The notes below the pieces were generated by a model that was given only the letters and a program-made list of their open reading frames with translations, made no database searches and had not been told where the DNA came from. A stretch of DNA of 64,000 bases from Diatrype stigma (lineage: Eukaryota; Ascomycota; Sordariomycetes; Xylariales; Diatrypaceae): positions 124,001 to 188,000 of the forward strand of contig JAKJXP020000028.1 in the NCBI GenBank assembly GCA_022225965.2, in the 5' to 3' direction. Every line of letters begins with the position of its first letter. Positions within the stretch are counted from its first letter, which is position 1. The translations under genes and the position numbers were made by a program. This document shows positions 47,712 to 58,792 of the stretch, piece after piece.

Positions 47712-48369
47712 AGANNNAAGGGGTGTGGATGAGTCGAGCGGTCGGCGTTAAAACCAGGAGGGGCCGGCGTGGACTAGGTTATCGCCATGCACAGGACGGG
47801 AAGCCGCACATGCAAGTACTTTAGACGGGGCATGCCTCCGGTGCCTAGGTACATATTATATATATGACATATATTTGGATATATGTATGTACCTGCCTGT
47901 CAGCCTGTGTATGTGTGTCTTGTACAATACATATTCGGATACTTCACGCCTACACATTTCATGGTTCGATGCATACACAGGTATACTGCCTAGTATACCT
48001 AACTATCCGCTGAAGTGTGTATGTCAAGCTGACGGGAATTGCATATAGCGAGGGCTGCTCGACACTTGCCAGCCAGTCGGCCATTCAGTCAGCTCAGAGC
48101 CCTGGAGGTTGGCCAGGCGCTGCAGGTGGTCAGCCTCGTTTATACCCGACCCGACTCACACCATCAATACCTACCTAGGTACATCTGTAGTATTTATAGT
48201 TATACCCAGCTATAACTATTATTCAAGTACATACTATATTCCATAACTAGGTACCTTGCTCGGTTCATTCACCGTATTATTTAGCTATCACTCTGCTTTT
48301 GTTATACTACAAACGACAACCCGTCCTTGATCCTGACGGGGGACGACCCCCGACGACGCCGACCCCAAG
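46630..48369. other. 1.7-kb intergenic region with assembly gap
   Basis: No gene. Contains three exact TACCTAGGTA palindromes (47253, 47358, 48172), TATATATGACATATAT-like AT-rich palindromic sequence near 47855-47890, and the G-homopolymer plus ambiguous bases at 47672-47717. Confidence 0.5.
47672..47717. other. 39-nt poly-G run followed by NNN: assembly artefact or unresolved gap
   Basis: Positions 47672-47710 are uninterrupted G; 47715-47717 are N. Long G runs are typical of dark-cycle read tails in two-colour sequencing, so the true sequence here is uncertain and bases may be missing. Confidence 0.9.
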
Positions 48370-50035
48370 ATGATGCTCACTACCACGACCACGACGCCGC
48401 GGAAGAGGAAGACGCTGCTCCTCTGCTTCATCCACGGCTTCAAGGGCAGCGAGGACACGTTCGGCGAGCGGTCCGAGTTCAGCCGGCACCTGGAAACCAT
48501 CGTCAGCGCCTCCCTCCTCGGCGGGGGCGGGGGCGGGGGCGACGCCGGCGTCGACGTCGACGTCCGCGCCGTCACGTACCCCAAGTATGAGACGCGCGGC
48601 GACCTGCGCGAGTGCGTCGCCCGGTTCCGCGACTGGCTGCTCGAGCGCGTCATCGACGCCGAGGTGGCCAACGGCGCCGCCTCGCCGACCGTCGACCCCT
48701 CCGTGCGCGTCGTGCTGGTGGGCCACTCCATGGGCGGCATCGTCGCCGCCGAGACGGCCATCTCCATCGCGTCGGAGAAGCCCATCGTCTCTAACAATAA
48801 CAGCGACAACAACAACAACGAGGGCAAGGAGTACGGCGAGGCGTCGTTCAACGGCCTCATGTTCCCCTACATCCAGGGCGTCCTCGCCTTCGACACCCCC
48901 TACCTGGGCATCGCGCCCGGCGTCGTCGCCCACGGCGCCGAGGGCCACTACCAGAAGGCGGCCGCGGCGCTGGAGCAGCTGAGCGGCCTGTCGGGCATGC
49001 TGTTCGGCGGCGGCGGCGGCGGGGCCTCTGCTGCTGCCAGCCAGCAGCGGGCGAAGACCAAGACCGCCGGGGCTCTGCCCGCGCCGCCGCCGCCGCCGGA
49101 GGAGAAGAAAGGGGGCGGAGGCGGAGGCGGGTGGGGGAGCTGGGGCAAGATCGCCATGTACGCGGGCGCTGCGGGCGCCGCGGTCGCGGCCGGCGGCGCC
49201 GCTTACGCCAACCGCCAGCAGCTGAGCGAGGGCTGGTCCTGGGTCGGCTCGCATCTCGAGTTCGTGGGGTGCCTGGCGCGCGGGGAGGAGCGTGAGTCCC
49301 CGATCTTCTTTGTGTTTCTCAGTGGCCTTTTTTTTCTTTTTTTTTTCTTTCTTCTTTTCTCTCTTAGACCTTACTTCCATCGTACCTTCATTTTCAGCTT
49401 AACACCCCTTTTTTCTATTTCCCCTTTCCGGCCTCTAGCATGATTCACAGGGGTGCCTTCCCCCTTTTTCTTTAGTTACCTTGTAAGAGAGGAGAAAGAG
49501 CTGACTCGGTACCTATGTTTCGTGAATCGTAGTGAGGGCGCGCGTTACCGCCATGGCGCGGCTGAGCCGCGAACTCGGCGTCGGCTTCGCGAACCTGTAT
49601 ACCCGGCTCGGCAAGGGGGCTGCCTCTAAGCAGATCAGCACGGTGGGCCTCGTCATGGGAAACCAGCGGACGTTCTGCAACCTGCCGAAGAAGCAGCAGA
49701 ACCTGGCCAGCGTTGGTGTGTGGAAAGAGGCTATCAACGACAAGGCGGAGGACGAGACGACGGCGCATATGAGTAAGTTCCCCTTCGGTCGTAAACTCTA
49801 CTACGTAACCCTCTTGGCCCCCTCCCCTTACCCAAATACAACCTTGATAAAGAGGTGCATCCCGACATTTGTCGACTGACGCCTTGGCGTAGATATGTTC
49901 GAACCGAGGGAGAATCCCGGCTATGCGCAGCTGTCCGAGGATGCGAAGAACCTCATCGTGGAGTGGACACGGAACGAATGGTATCAGTCAAGCAGTCACG
50001 GGGATCTAGAGGCGCACGCTGAGTCGTTGATTTGA
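48370..50035 (+). CDS. DUF676-type serine esterase/lipase (alpha/beta hydrolase)
   Basis: Exons 48370-49291, 49533-49772 and 49893-50035, introns 241 and 120 nt, 434 residues. The start is the first of two adjacent ATGs. An early LLCFIHGFKGSEDTF gives the oxyanion-hole strand; the nucleophile elbow is GHSMGG with Ser about 120; FDTPYLGI follows, as in DUF676 proteins. A Gly-rich low-complexity region is followed by a hydrophobic Ala/Gly segment (AMYAGAAGAAVAAGGAAYAN, about residues 258-277) that may anchor the protein to a membrane. The C-terminus holds FCNLPKK and M-F-E-P-R-E-N-P-G-Y. The catalytic Asp and His cannot be placed with certainty. Likely substrate is a lipid or acyl ester, inferred from the family. 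Very GC-rich with poly-Gly codons. Convergent with Phs1, 357 bp apart. Confidence 0.85.
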
Positions 50036-50392
50036 CATGGTATCGATCATGCCGAGGGTACCTACCGCCATGCTTCTGCCGCCAGGCATCACCGGATGTC
50101 TGTCTGCGTGGCTCTTTTACGAAAAATGGCATGACCTAAGGAAGGAGCATTATTCGGGAGTATGCATTATAGCCTCTTGTACAAACAACCATGCCATGAA
50201 TTCGATATTTGTATATTCAGTATGCCAAAGATATGGGTTCTTTATGTAGCCCGCACCCCCAGCATACATTCAGACAGTATTAACTAGGAGTTTCATTATT
50301 TTCCAAGCCATTTGCCTCAAGTAGCGAGGTTCCCCCCCTCACCCTTCATAAATCTTTTCAATATTCGTGGTCCCATGAGATCGTCCGAGCTT
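50036..50392. other. Short convergent intergenic region
   Basis: 357 bp between the hydrolase and Phs1 stop codons, holding both 3' ends. No gene recognised. Confidence 0.5.
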
Positions 50393-51407
50393 TTACTGCG
50401 TCGCCTTCTGGTTCTGCGCCTTGGCGGCCTTCATGACCTTGCGTCGCTGGGTCATCATGTGCGTGTACAGGATATACGCAGCTATACATGTGCATGGAGC
50501 GATTAGCATATGACTAAGTAATCTCACTGTAGAGCTGCTGAGCTGAGCGGAGCTGGACTAGCCAGGCAGCCAGCCTCCCCGGACACACAGCGGCAGGTAG
50601 ACAGATAGATATGTAGGCAGGTAGACTTTTCCGGGGTGGGACTTGACTTACACGGCGGGTAGACGGCGACGACGTAGAGGAACAGGGCGGTGGAGTAGTA
50701 GGGGTGGACGGCGTCGCGGGCGGGCTCGACGGCGCGCCAGATGAGCCAGGCCTCGCTGGAGATGCCGACGGGGTAGAGGACGAAGAAGGCGTGGTAGCGG
50801 AGCCAGTGCAGCGGGGCGGGGGGCTTGCCGCCGGCCGCCAGCGTCAGCGCGAAGTACGAGTACCGGATCACCTCGGTCGTGCTCCAGGCCAGCAGCATCG
50901 ACGCGTACGCCGGGCTGTCCCGCGCGATGCCCGGGAACAGGTCCGTCACCCCCCACACGATCGCGTACCGGCTGAACACCTGCATGAAGGTCGTGAAGAA
51001 GGGGGCGCGCACGACGCCTGTGGTTATACGGATATGCATGTCAGTACGTGAACACTTCGCCTCAATTTACCCCCTTCCCCCTCTCCCCTCTCCCCTCATC
51101 CCCTATAGCTAGTAGCTAGCTACATCGTATTTGCGGGCTGGACGGAACGGGACGGGACGGGACGGGACGTACCGAGCAGAGAGTGCAGGACCTCCATCCC
51201 CGCCAGGGTCTGCGTCCACTTGCAGAACTCGCCCGTGGTGCCGTAGACGGTGGTGTAGCCGTCGGCGCCGCTGGCGCTCGCCGTTACGGTCCGCACCAGG
51301 ACGGCTAGCCAGAGCGCGGCCGACACGGCATTGTACAGGATCAGGTAGCCGGTCTTGACGGGCGAGGAGGCCGGTTTGGCGGCGGGCTTCTTCGCGTCGG
51401 AAGGCAT
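50393..51407 (-). CDS. phs1: Very-long-chain (3R)-3-hydroxyacyl-CoA dehydratase (Phs1/HACD)
   Basis: Exons 51407-51173, 51017-50652 and 50481-50393; introns 155 and 170 nt; 229 residues, normal for the family. A Lys/Pro cytosolic start is followed by the first membrane helix (GYLILYNAVSAALWLAVLV). Then come LAGMEVLHSLLG, RAPFFTTFMQVFSRY and EVIRYSYFAL. The active-site stretch WLRYHAFFVLYPVGISSE carries the catalytic pair, Tyr about 160 and Glu about 167 (equivalent to Tyr149/Glu156 of yeast Phs1). The tail ends in a basic run with KKAAKAQ-like character, compatible with ER retention. The enzyme removes water from 3-hydroxyacyl-CoA in the third step of very-long-chain fatty acid elongation in the ER and feeds sphingolipid synthesis. 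Intron 1 contains a GGGAC tandem repeat (51147-51169). Confidence 0.94.
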
Positions 51408-53957
51408 GATATGATGCTGTTTGTTGTCGGGTGTGTTTTCACTTGCGACTGAGCCGGATCCTGGCTGGGGCAAGGCAAGACAAGAAGACGGTTGAAGCTG
51501 GTAACTACCTGGGTAGGTAACGAGACGGAGGAAGTTGGGGAGCTCTGTGAAGGACAGAACGAAAGGTATGAAGTATATGGAGTATATACTTACTTACTTA
51601 CTTAGCAATTGCCTATTCGGTAGCTATAAAATTGTTGAGTTGCACAAGCTTCTATCGATAAGGTTCAGTTGGTTGGGGCTGCAGGGTTAGGGTTGTTTGG
51701 TTCAATCGGTGATGCTCCCCCCATATCGATCCGCCATAGTGGAACTGCTCCACAAGTACCCCGAAAGCGCTTCGAGGTTCGGGTTGTCGAGCTTAACAAT
51801 GAAAGAGCTCAATAACAGGAGCTCAATAACAGGAGCTCAAGAATAGGTCATGATAGAATAGGTCGATCTGGGTCCAACGCATCGGGAACAGTCATGTGAG
51901 AGAGTCAAGTGATCAAGTCAATAAGTCTCGGCCTGTTTGAGCTACGTAGCAACCATGCAGCATGCCGCGTCTCAGGGGTCTAGCTCTACTATGATGGTGA
52001 TGGTGGAGGGCAAAGGAGCAATGGTAGCGAATCAGAAAGGTAAAAACGCGAACTGACATCCTACAGCCGGTTCCTTGTCGGGATATTCATCATGAACCCC
52101 ATATTGCCAGACTCTCGGCCATTGGCGGCTTCTTCGTTGAAACAGATGCATATTACCCGCTGTATCGATGTGATCACAGCTGCCATCCGAGGAAGACACT
52201 CTAGAAACGCTTCCTAGGAACGCTTTGATCCTCGTTCCCTATCCATCTCGGATATTGTTCTGGAGGATTGCACAGCATTCGACATGAAACCTCTCTTGAC
52301 CACCTCCTCGTTTCGCCCATTCAGTCGAATGTCCTGGTCGCCAGATTCCGTGATGATATGACCAGCTCCAACGTCAGCTCCTACGCCATCGATCCGCAAG
52401 CCGATGGCATCTTGGGTAGATCGTCGACTGGCTCGCGGATCCCAAGGCTTCAGGTAGCTGTGATCTGGTACAACTTCATCGCAAGAGAGCATCTTTCACA
52501 GGCCGGTTTGCGGCATCTCGTATGGGCTCTGGCCTCGTGTCACCGCTCAACTCGTCCCATGATGTTTCGCGCGGCAAGAAGAAAGCAGAGGGTCATGTTG
52601 TAAACCGCACAGGACGCTCAGACATCAGACATCAGACGAACGTCAAGACATTGTTTTGATATCACCAACCGCCCTCAGTATGAAGTTCTATTGCTGCTCG
52701 GGCCGTGTGTCGAGGACTGTTTGTATCGGTAGTAGTTCGTCCATTGCTGAGTCTCACGACAATACCCACACAGGCTGAAGTATAGCCACCCGTACACCAG
52801 CAGGTGTGCGAGAGCTTAGCACCGTTTATCTCGGAACAATATAACCAGATTATGACACCAAGTCATACTCACCCGTTCCCGTTTAGGATTGTGAATACAT
52901 CGGCTGATTGGCGACACTATTGCCACTATTAAAGCAGCTGGCTTCATTTTCTCTACATCTACTCACCAATGCACCACAAATTGTGAACCATCCACCTCGA
53001 CATGGGCCGGATCGGTCCGGCTGAGGTGCTTGATCTTCGTGGGATGGGTTTTCCCGATCAGGGGCCTCTCTGTTTGATCTGCTGCCTTTCTTAGGCTCTG
53101 GATTTGCAGCATGGGTTTTCATCTCATCTCTGATCGAGCACAGACAGATCTCGGGCCATCCGCCACAACTAATCATCCAATATATATCACACTGTTCCTG
53201 GGGAGGTACATGTTAATATCGCCACAACACCACACGTAGAACTGGAGAGTATTATCGAACTCTGTGCCCCTGCATGGCATCGGGACGGGTGAATCAGCGA
53301 TATGGTTGGTCTATATTGACGAACTCTCAATGATCGGAGTTGTTAGTATAAACTCAGGTGACTTGAGTCCCAGAAGATATTGGCAAGAGCTCTATATACG
53401 TCTAGCTAGCCTCAGCAGCACGTTTGGTCCAACTTTTTAAGTATATGTATTTGCTGTAGTTCATTTAGATATATGATCGGGTCAGATCAGCCGGATAGGG
53501 TGAAGAGCTTCATGAAATCATCCCTTGACAGCTCCGATGTGTGTTTAGGTAGGCCCATTCGGGATCTGGTTACGAAGACAACCTGATACACGAGCCTAAT
53601 TTAGCCACACGCGGCTACATACATCGTCGTTCAGGCTGGTCGATATACCTAGTCGCGAAGGGCGTCAATGTGTCCAGACCTCGACCGACGAACCATGAGA
53701 TGAGCTGTGCATCGCATGTATGTCCTGTGCTGCTCCGTCAAGTTCCTCTATATCTGAGATCTTATCCCGCTCGTATGAGCCTGAAGATGCCTCATTCTGA
53801 TCCCCCCCTTTTTTCCCCGTCTTTCTTTACGATACCGACTCGGCTGCTAAATTCTATCTCATTCAGACAAGGATATATTCGACATCAATCAACTTTACCA
53901 GAGATTGATGCGAAACCAGCATCGCTGTGGCTAGGTACCCGGAATCTCGCTGGCGCT
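51408..53957. other. 2.5-kb gene-poor region
   Basis: Upstream of Phs1 and of the 7TM gene. It contains a small duplicated segment (AATAACAGGAGCTC twice near 51812-51840), TACT repeats at 51585-51605, and one doubtful small ORF on the minus strand (53122-52883). Nothing else gene-like was seen. Confidence 0.5.
52883..53122 (-). CDS. Doubtful small ORF/exon with clean splice donor, 58 or 79 aa
   Basis: ATG at 53122. A 52-codon hydrophilic frame (rich in Pro, Arg, Asn, Glu) ends in GPCRGGWFTICGAL, followed at 52966 by a consensus GTGAGT donor. A 63-nt in-frame intron with AG at 52905-52904 would lead to a six-residue end and stop. Without splicing the same stop is reached. No family recognised; no signal peptide. 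Confidence 0.18.
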   Translation of the reverse strand: MKTHAANPEPKKGSRSNREAPDRENPSHEDQAPQPDRSGPCRGGWFTICGALVSRCRENEASCFNSGNSVANQPMYSQS

Positions 53958-55688
53958 ATGTCGTCGCAATATCCATCGAGCCCGGAACAGAACGTTACGA
54001 TCATCACCATCCTCGTCTTCCCGATTGCGGCTCTAATCGTCCTGTGTATACGGATCGCAGGACGAGCTTCCTCACGACAGATTGGCTGGGGTGAGTGCAA
54101 CCGACTTCAGATTGTTTGTATGCTTTCGCAAGCCCGCTGACTCTTGCACACAGATGATGGGCTAGTGTGTACAGCCATGGTATGTGTCCTAAGCTTTCAA
54201 GACAGACGTCAAGGGCTTCCTAGTCGACTCACCGGTATGACCAGGTGCTGTCAATCATAGAGACATATTTCAGCTACATGTGTAAGTTGTTGAGATACAC
54301 ATAGTTAGTGAAGTAAACCCCTCTCGACGAGAGGGAGGGGGAGAGCGAAGACAGTACGAATAAACCTGACATCAGGCCCACAACAGTCATCAAGACGAAC
54401 TACGTAGGGATCCCGCCCGACGCCATCCCGCCGCACGACGGCCGCGAGGGCCTGGTGTGGAACTACCTGGTGCAGCTGCTGTACAACCCGATCCTGGCGC
54501 TGGTGAAGGCGTCGGTGCTGCTGTTCCTGGGCCGGCTATTCGGCCAGAAGCGCGGGGCGCGCCGGTGCATCCGGGCGGTGGGCGCGGCCAACGGCGCCCA
54601 CGCGGCCGCCGTGCTCGCCGCCGTCGCCTTCCAGTGCACGCCCGCGCGCCGGGCCTGGGACGCCGCGGCCCCCGGCACCTGCGTCGACCGCCGCGCCTTC
54701 TTCACCGCCTCGGCCGCCGCCAACGTCCTGGTCGACCTGCTGATCCTCGCCCTGCCCCTGCGCGTCCTCGTCGGCCTCAGGATCCCCCGCCGCACCAAGC
54801 TCGCGCTCATGTGCTTGTTTTTGCTCGGGTTCCTGTGAGTTTATGTTGTTTTGTTCTATTTTATTTTGGGGGTTTTCCTTTCTCAAATGCCTAACAACAG
54901 AGCCGAGGCAAGGAGAACAACATGTGGAGGTATAGGGGGGATAAGAAGGGGAGGGGTCAGAGCTCGATGGAAGAACACAATCTAATATTGGTTTCTTGTA
55001 TTCTAACAAAATACCCGTGTCCTCAAGCGTCACGATCACAAGCGCCATCCGCATGGTGCTCCTAGTGCAGGGCTTGTTCGCGCCGCAGCGGAGCCTGGAC
55101 CCGGACGGCAACGTGGGCTTCGCGACGTCGGCCATCGAGACGAACCTGGCGCTCGTCACGGCGTCGGCGCCGGCGCTGCGGCCCCTGCTGCGGGCCTGGT
55201 TCCCGCGGCTGCTCGGGGCGGCGGCGGCGGGCGCCGACGGCCGCGACGACCGGGTCGAGGGCGCCACGGCGCGCCGCGTCCTCCGGTTCGGCGCCACGTC
55301 CACGACGAGGACGAAGCTGACGCGCGCCAGGTCGACATCGACGCGACAGCAGCACCAGGCGAAGACGCAGACACGGTGCGAGAGGGCGAACACGGGAGAT
55401 AGCCGGAATCGTATGATTGTGGCGGACAACGACAACAATAGCGGCAATGGTGGCGGCAGCAGGAAGCATTTGGTGGGCGGCTTCGGCGGTGGTGATCATG
55501 GCGATGACGATTATGATGGGATGATGGAGGCCCTGCCCTTTGCCGCCGCCGCTCTCCCCCTACCGCATAACGCCATCATCCGGCGCAGCGACATCCACGT
55601 CCTGTACGAGCCGAACCCGGCTGTGTGCGCCGAGACTGCGGCGTGGAGCCCGTCCGAGGAGAGGAAGCGGTTCGAGGGATTTGTCTGA
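53958..55688 (+). CDS. Seven-transmembrane rhodopsin-domain (PTH11/SAT4-like) fungal membrane protein
   Basis: Exons 53958-54090, 54154-54179, 54245-54281, 54387-54834 and 55028-55688; introns 63, 65, 105 and 193 nt; phases close to 434 residues. Two exons are only 26 and 37 nt. Landmarks of the fungal rhodopsin domain are in place: an N-terminal helix (IITILVFPIAALIVLCIRI), GWDDGLV, IETYFSYMFIKTNYVGI, LVWNYLVQLLYNPILALVKASVLLFLGRLF, a Cys-containing loop (FQCTPARRAW and GTCVDR, probable disulfide), VDLLILALPLRVLVGL, RRTKLALMCLFLLGFL and a final helix up to ETNLALVTASAPALRPL. A long Asp/Gly/Arg-rich cytoplasmic tail follows. Such proteins sit in the plasma membrane and some (Pth11) sense surface cues; ligand and role here are unknown. 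The frame is open upstream of 53958, so the start could be earlier. Confidence 0.85.
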
Positions 55689-57934
55689 TTCACTTACGAA
55701 GCTCAAGGGAAATAGGGGTTATTTTTTTGCGTGTAATATATTAGCCATACATTGATTGAACACAGTAACTACGTTGCTATCGGCCAATCGAGTACTTTCG
55801 CCTGTATCTGTAAGAGCTTTCGAGCCGATCCTCCCACCCAAGGTAGCCAAGGGGTAACCGTCGTGTGTGTTCTGGTTACTCTGATCTCCGAGCTTCATAC
55901 GTTTCTTTATTGCAGAGTAGGGGGTAAATGCCGCTGGTAGGATCGAGCCACGATCATGTTACCTACACATAGAAAAGTGACATGGCTGTAGGCAACCATG
56001 GCCCGTACATGGCAGCTCGAGTGCCTGCGAGGGCTGGCAGCAGATAGACAAAGGGTGTGCTACGCAAGCAGACGTACTTGTTGGCTTGCTGGTTCTGTGT
56101 AGCAACGGGTTCTCCTCGCGTCGGTTGATCATGATACTTCAAATACCACAAGAATGGCAACCTCGGAGACGACGACCGTGTCATGCGTACTCGATTCGCT
56201 CTGCAACGTCAATGGTGTTGAAACCGAGCGGGTTCTTGGCTTTCCCCGTGGCCTTGATCAGCATCTTACCGGAGACACCTCGTCATATAGTTCATCTATC
56301 AACGTCATTTTGCAGGTCTCCCTAGTCAGTTTCCCTAGTCAGTTCGTGCTAGTTCCTAGTGTCACCAACAGTATATTCAGCTCCCACTTGCCAGACTGCA
56401 GCCAGTCTGTTACTTATCTATTATTATGTAAACCTCCAGTTTGCGAATGATAACATGAATTTCAAGCACCTCTTATAAGCCAGGTATGTGGGCGATTATC
56501 CATACCCCCAAGCTCAATCAATCCCTATACACCGGGCCAAGGTCGTGATGTTACTCCGGATCGGGATCTCGATGCGCTTTAGAGACACATCACGGTACGA
56601 TATTTCGTAGAGCAGCACCGTGCATCAACTACCTTTGAATGAAGCGATGGAGAAGAGCGGCTATACATCACTGGTAACCCCTTTTTCGATGAGGGATCGA
56701 TCGAAGTACATAGTGATTTCGATGTGTCTGCCTCTGGGCATTCGCTTATACATCCATCCACCTTTCCCGCTACTATTAGTAACTAGCCATCTTCCCCGCA
56801 ATCTCGTTGGAATCTGACAATATAACAGCCTTGAACCAAGCCACAATGTAGCTAGCTCAACATGTAGCTGGAGTAGCAGTAGCAACTAGTGATTTAGACT
56901 AGATCTTGGAGGGCAGGGAGGCCGGGAGAGTGAGCCAGGTATCGTGATTCGATGTGTCGAGATTGCGGGGAAACCCAGCCGGGGACGGATGATAAGAACT
57001 CGGCTGACGTATGGTGCAAGCAGGTACGATACCTGCTAACAAGCTTGTGGCAAGCTCTGTATGCGGGTTCCCCTCTGGTTGAAGCCACTGGTCACGTAGT
57101 CGTCTATAAATGGCTAGGAGGCTGATATCGTGACTATGCATGACTGCTAAATGGGAAACATCATGATTCTTTGGAGGCAAGCAATGCCGGAGTTCAGTTA
57201 CGATCCGTTAGTCCTGTGGTGATAAGCGGCAACCTCACGGATGGCCCAAGTAGATAAGAGGCAGCAAATCAAGGCCATGCCGACTAGAAACCAGACAATG
57301 AAACAGGGCCACAACGTACGGCCTAGTCTAGATCTTCCATGTTGGTTACACCGGAAGGGAACCCACGAGTGCAACAACATATATATACTATGTAGTAGTC
57401 ATGGCTGTGATCAACGGCGGAAGGTTGGAAGATGGAAGATATGCCCATCCGTCCAACTGGGATATTCATCGTTATCGCTAGCCAGTGAGTTGGCAGGATG
57501 GAACATACTATAGCTCCTGAGCTGTATACAGACACCGAGTCCTCCCGCAGTTTATCTATCTATCGCGCTTCGTACGAGGTGTAATTTGCGCATTATGGGG
57601 CCTGATTCGTGCGACATCGGCACTAATAGTTATCGGCAATGTCTCCTCTCGCCCGTGATAAACAGGAGGCAGCAGCAGGTCGCAGCAGGTCAAGAATATG
57701 CGAATAGAATATGCGAATAGAATATATAATAACCAAGTAACTACCTAAGGCAGTACACAAATAAGTAGCAATCAGGGAAATGGGCATAATATCCGGTCGA
57801 CGACCGTTGCTGCCACGGTCACTGTTTATTACAAATACCTCCAACACTGCAGGCTTAATCTATACTCTATACTCGGGCCGCTTGGCTATGCCTTGGGCCT
57901 ATCCGGAATCTCAGATTTGTGCCGGGGTGGCTGT

Positions 57935-57958
57935 ATGCACCGATGCACCGATGCACCG
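57935..57958. repeat. 8-bp tandem repeat (ATGCACCG)3
   Basis: Three perfect ATGCACCG copies followed by a partial ATGCA. Confidence 0.85.
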
Positions 57959-58730
57959 ATGCAGTGGTCATGCAGGGACTTCCACGTCACCCAGAACTGG
58001 GCAGGATTTTGTCGGATCAAATGTACCTATTTACACTTGCATGTACATACATGCCTTAGTACCTAGGTAGTATAAGCTATAAGCTATAAGTTACCTATAT
58101 ACTTATACTCTATACTCCTGGAGGAACAGAGAAACCGGGGCAGACCCGTCCTATCCCGTATTCACTAGGTAGCACCTTCGGTAGGTAAAAGGTAAACTCT
58201 GAATGCCAGGATAGGTTGCCAGGATAGAGAATAGAGTTGAACAAAACCAGGCCGCTCGGTGGTTACTATGGAGTCCATAGTATGGACATATACCCGCCAG
58301 GGAGTACACATCAGGGTCTCGGATCGGCCGGGTAGGATACGCACGCATGTGAAGGCACGAGTTGCCCAGATAAAGTTGGATGACAGCTCACTGAATAGGT
58401 GCTTACACATACGAGGCATTACCTATGGAGGTAATATGCAGAGTCTGGAGGTGCTACCTCACAATCTCTAAGCAGTCACTAAACCATTCACTGGATGTTT
58501 AATATCTAATATTCAACATTAAATGGAGCTCATTAAATGTATCTACAGAGCTAACTAAGGTCAGGCTGGTCCGGCTAGATCCAGAGTTAAAACCCTTCTA
58601 ATGTATACTAAAAGAGTATAGAATACATACATGGATGCATGTGCTTCATGTGTGTATGATGGAGTAATAGTCCATTGTAGGTAGGTAGGTTGGTAGCTGA
58701 TAGCTGGTAGTCTGATAACATAAAGTGCAG

Positions 58731-58792
58731 GAAGCTACCTCCAGAAGCTACCTCCAGAAGCTACCTCCAGAAGCTACCTCCAGAAGCTACCT
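58731..58792. repeat. 13-bp minisatellite (CCAGAAGCTACCT)
   Basis: Four perfect 13-bp copies at 58741-58753, 58754-58766, 58767-58779 and 58780-58792, preceded by a 10-bp partial copy. The unit ends in the CTACCT word that is common across the intergenic DNA of this window. Confidence 0.92.
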
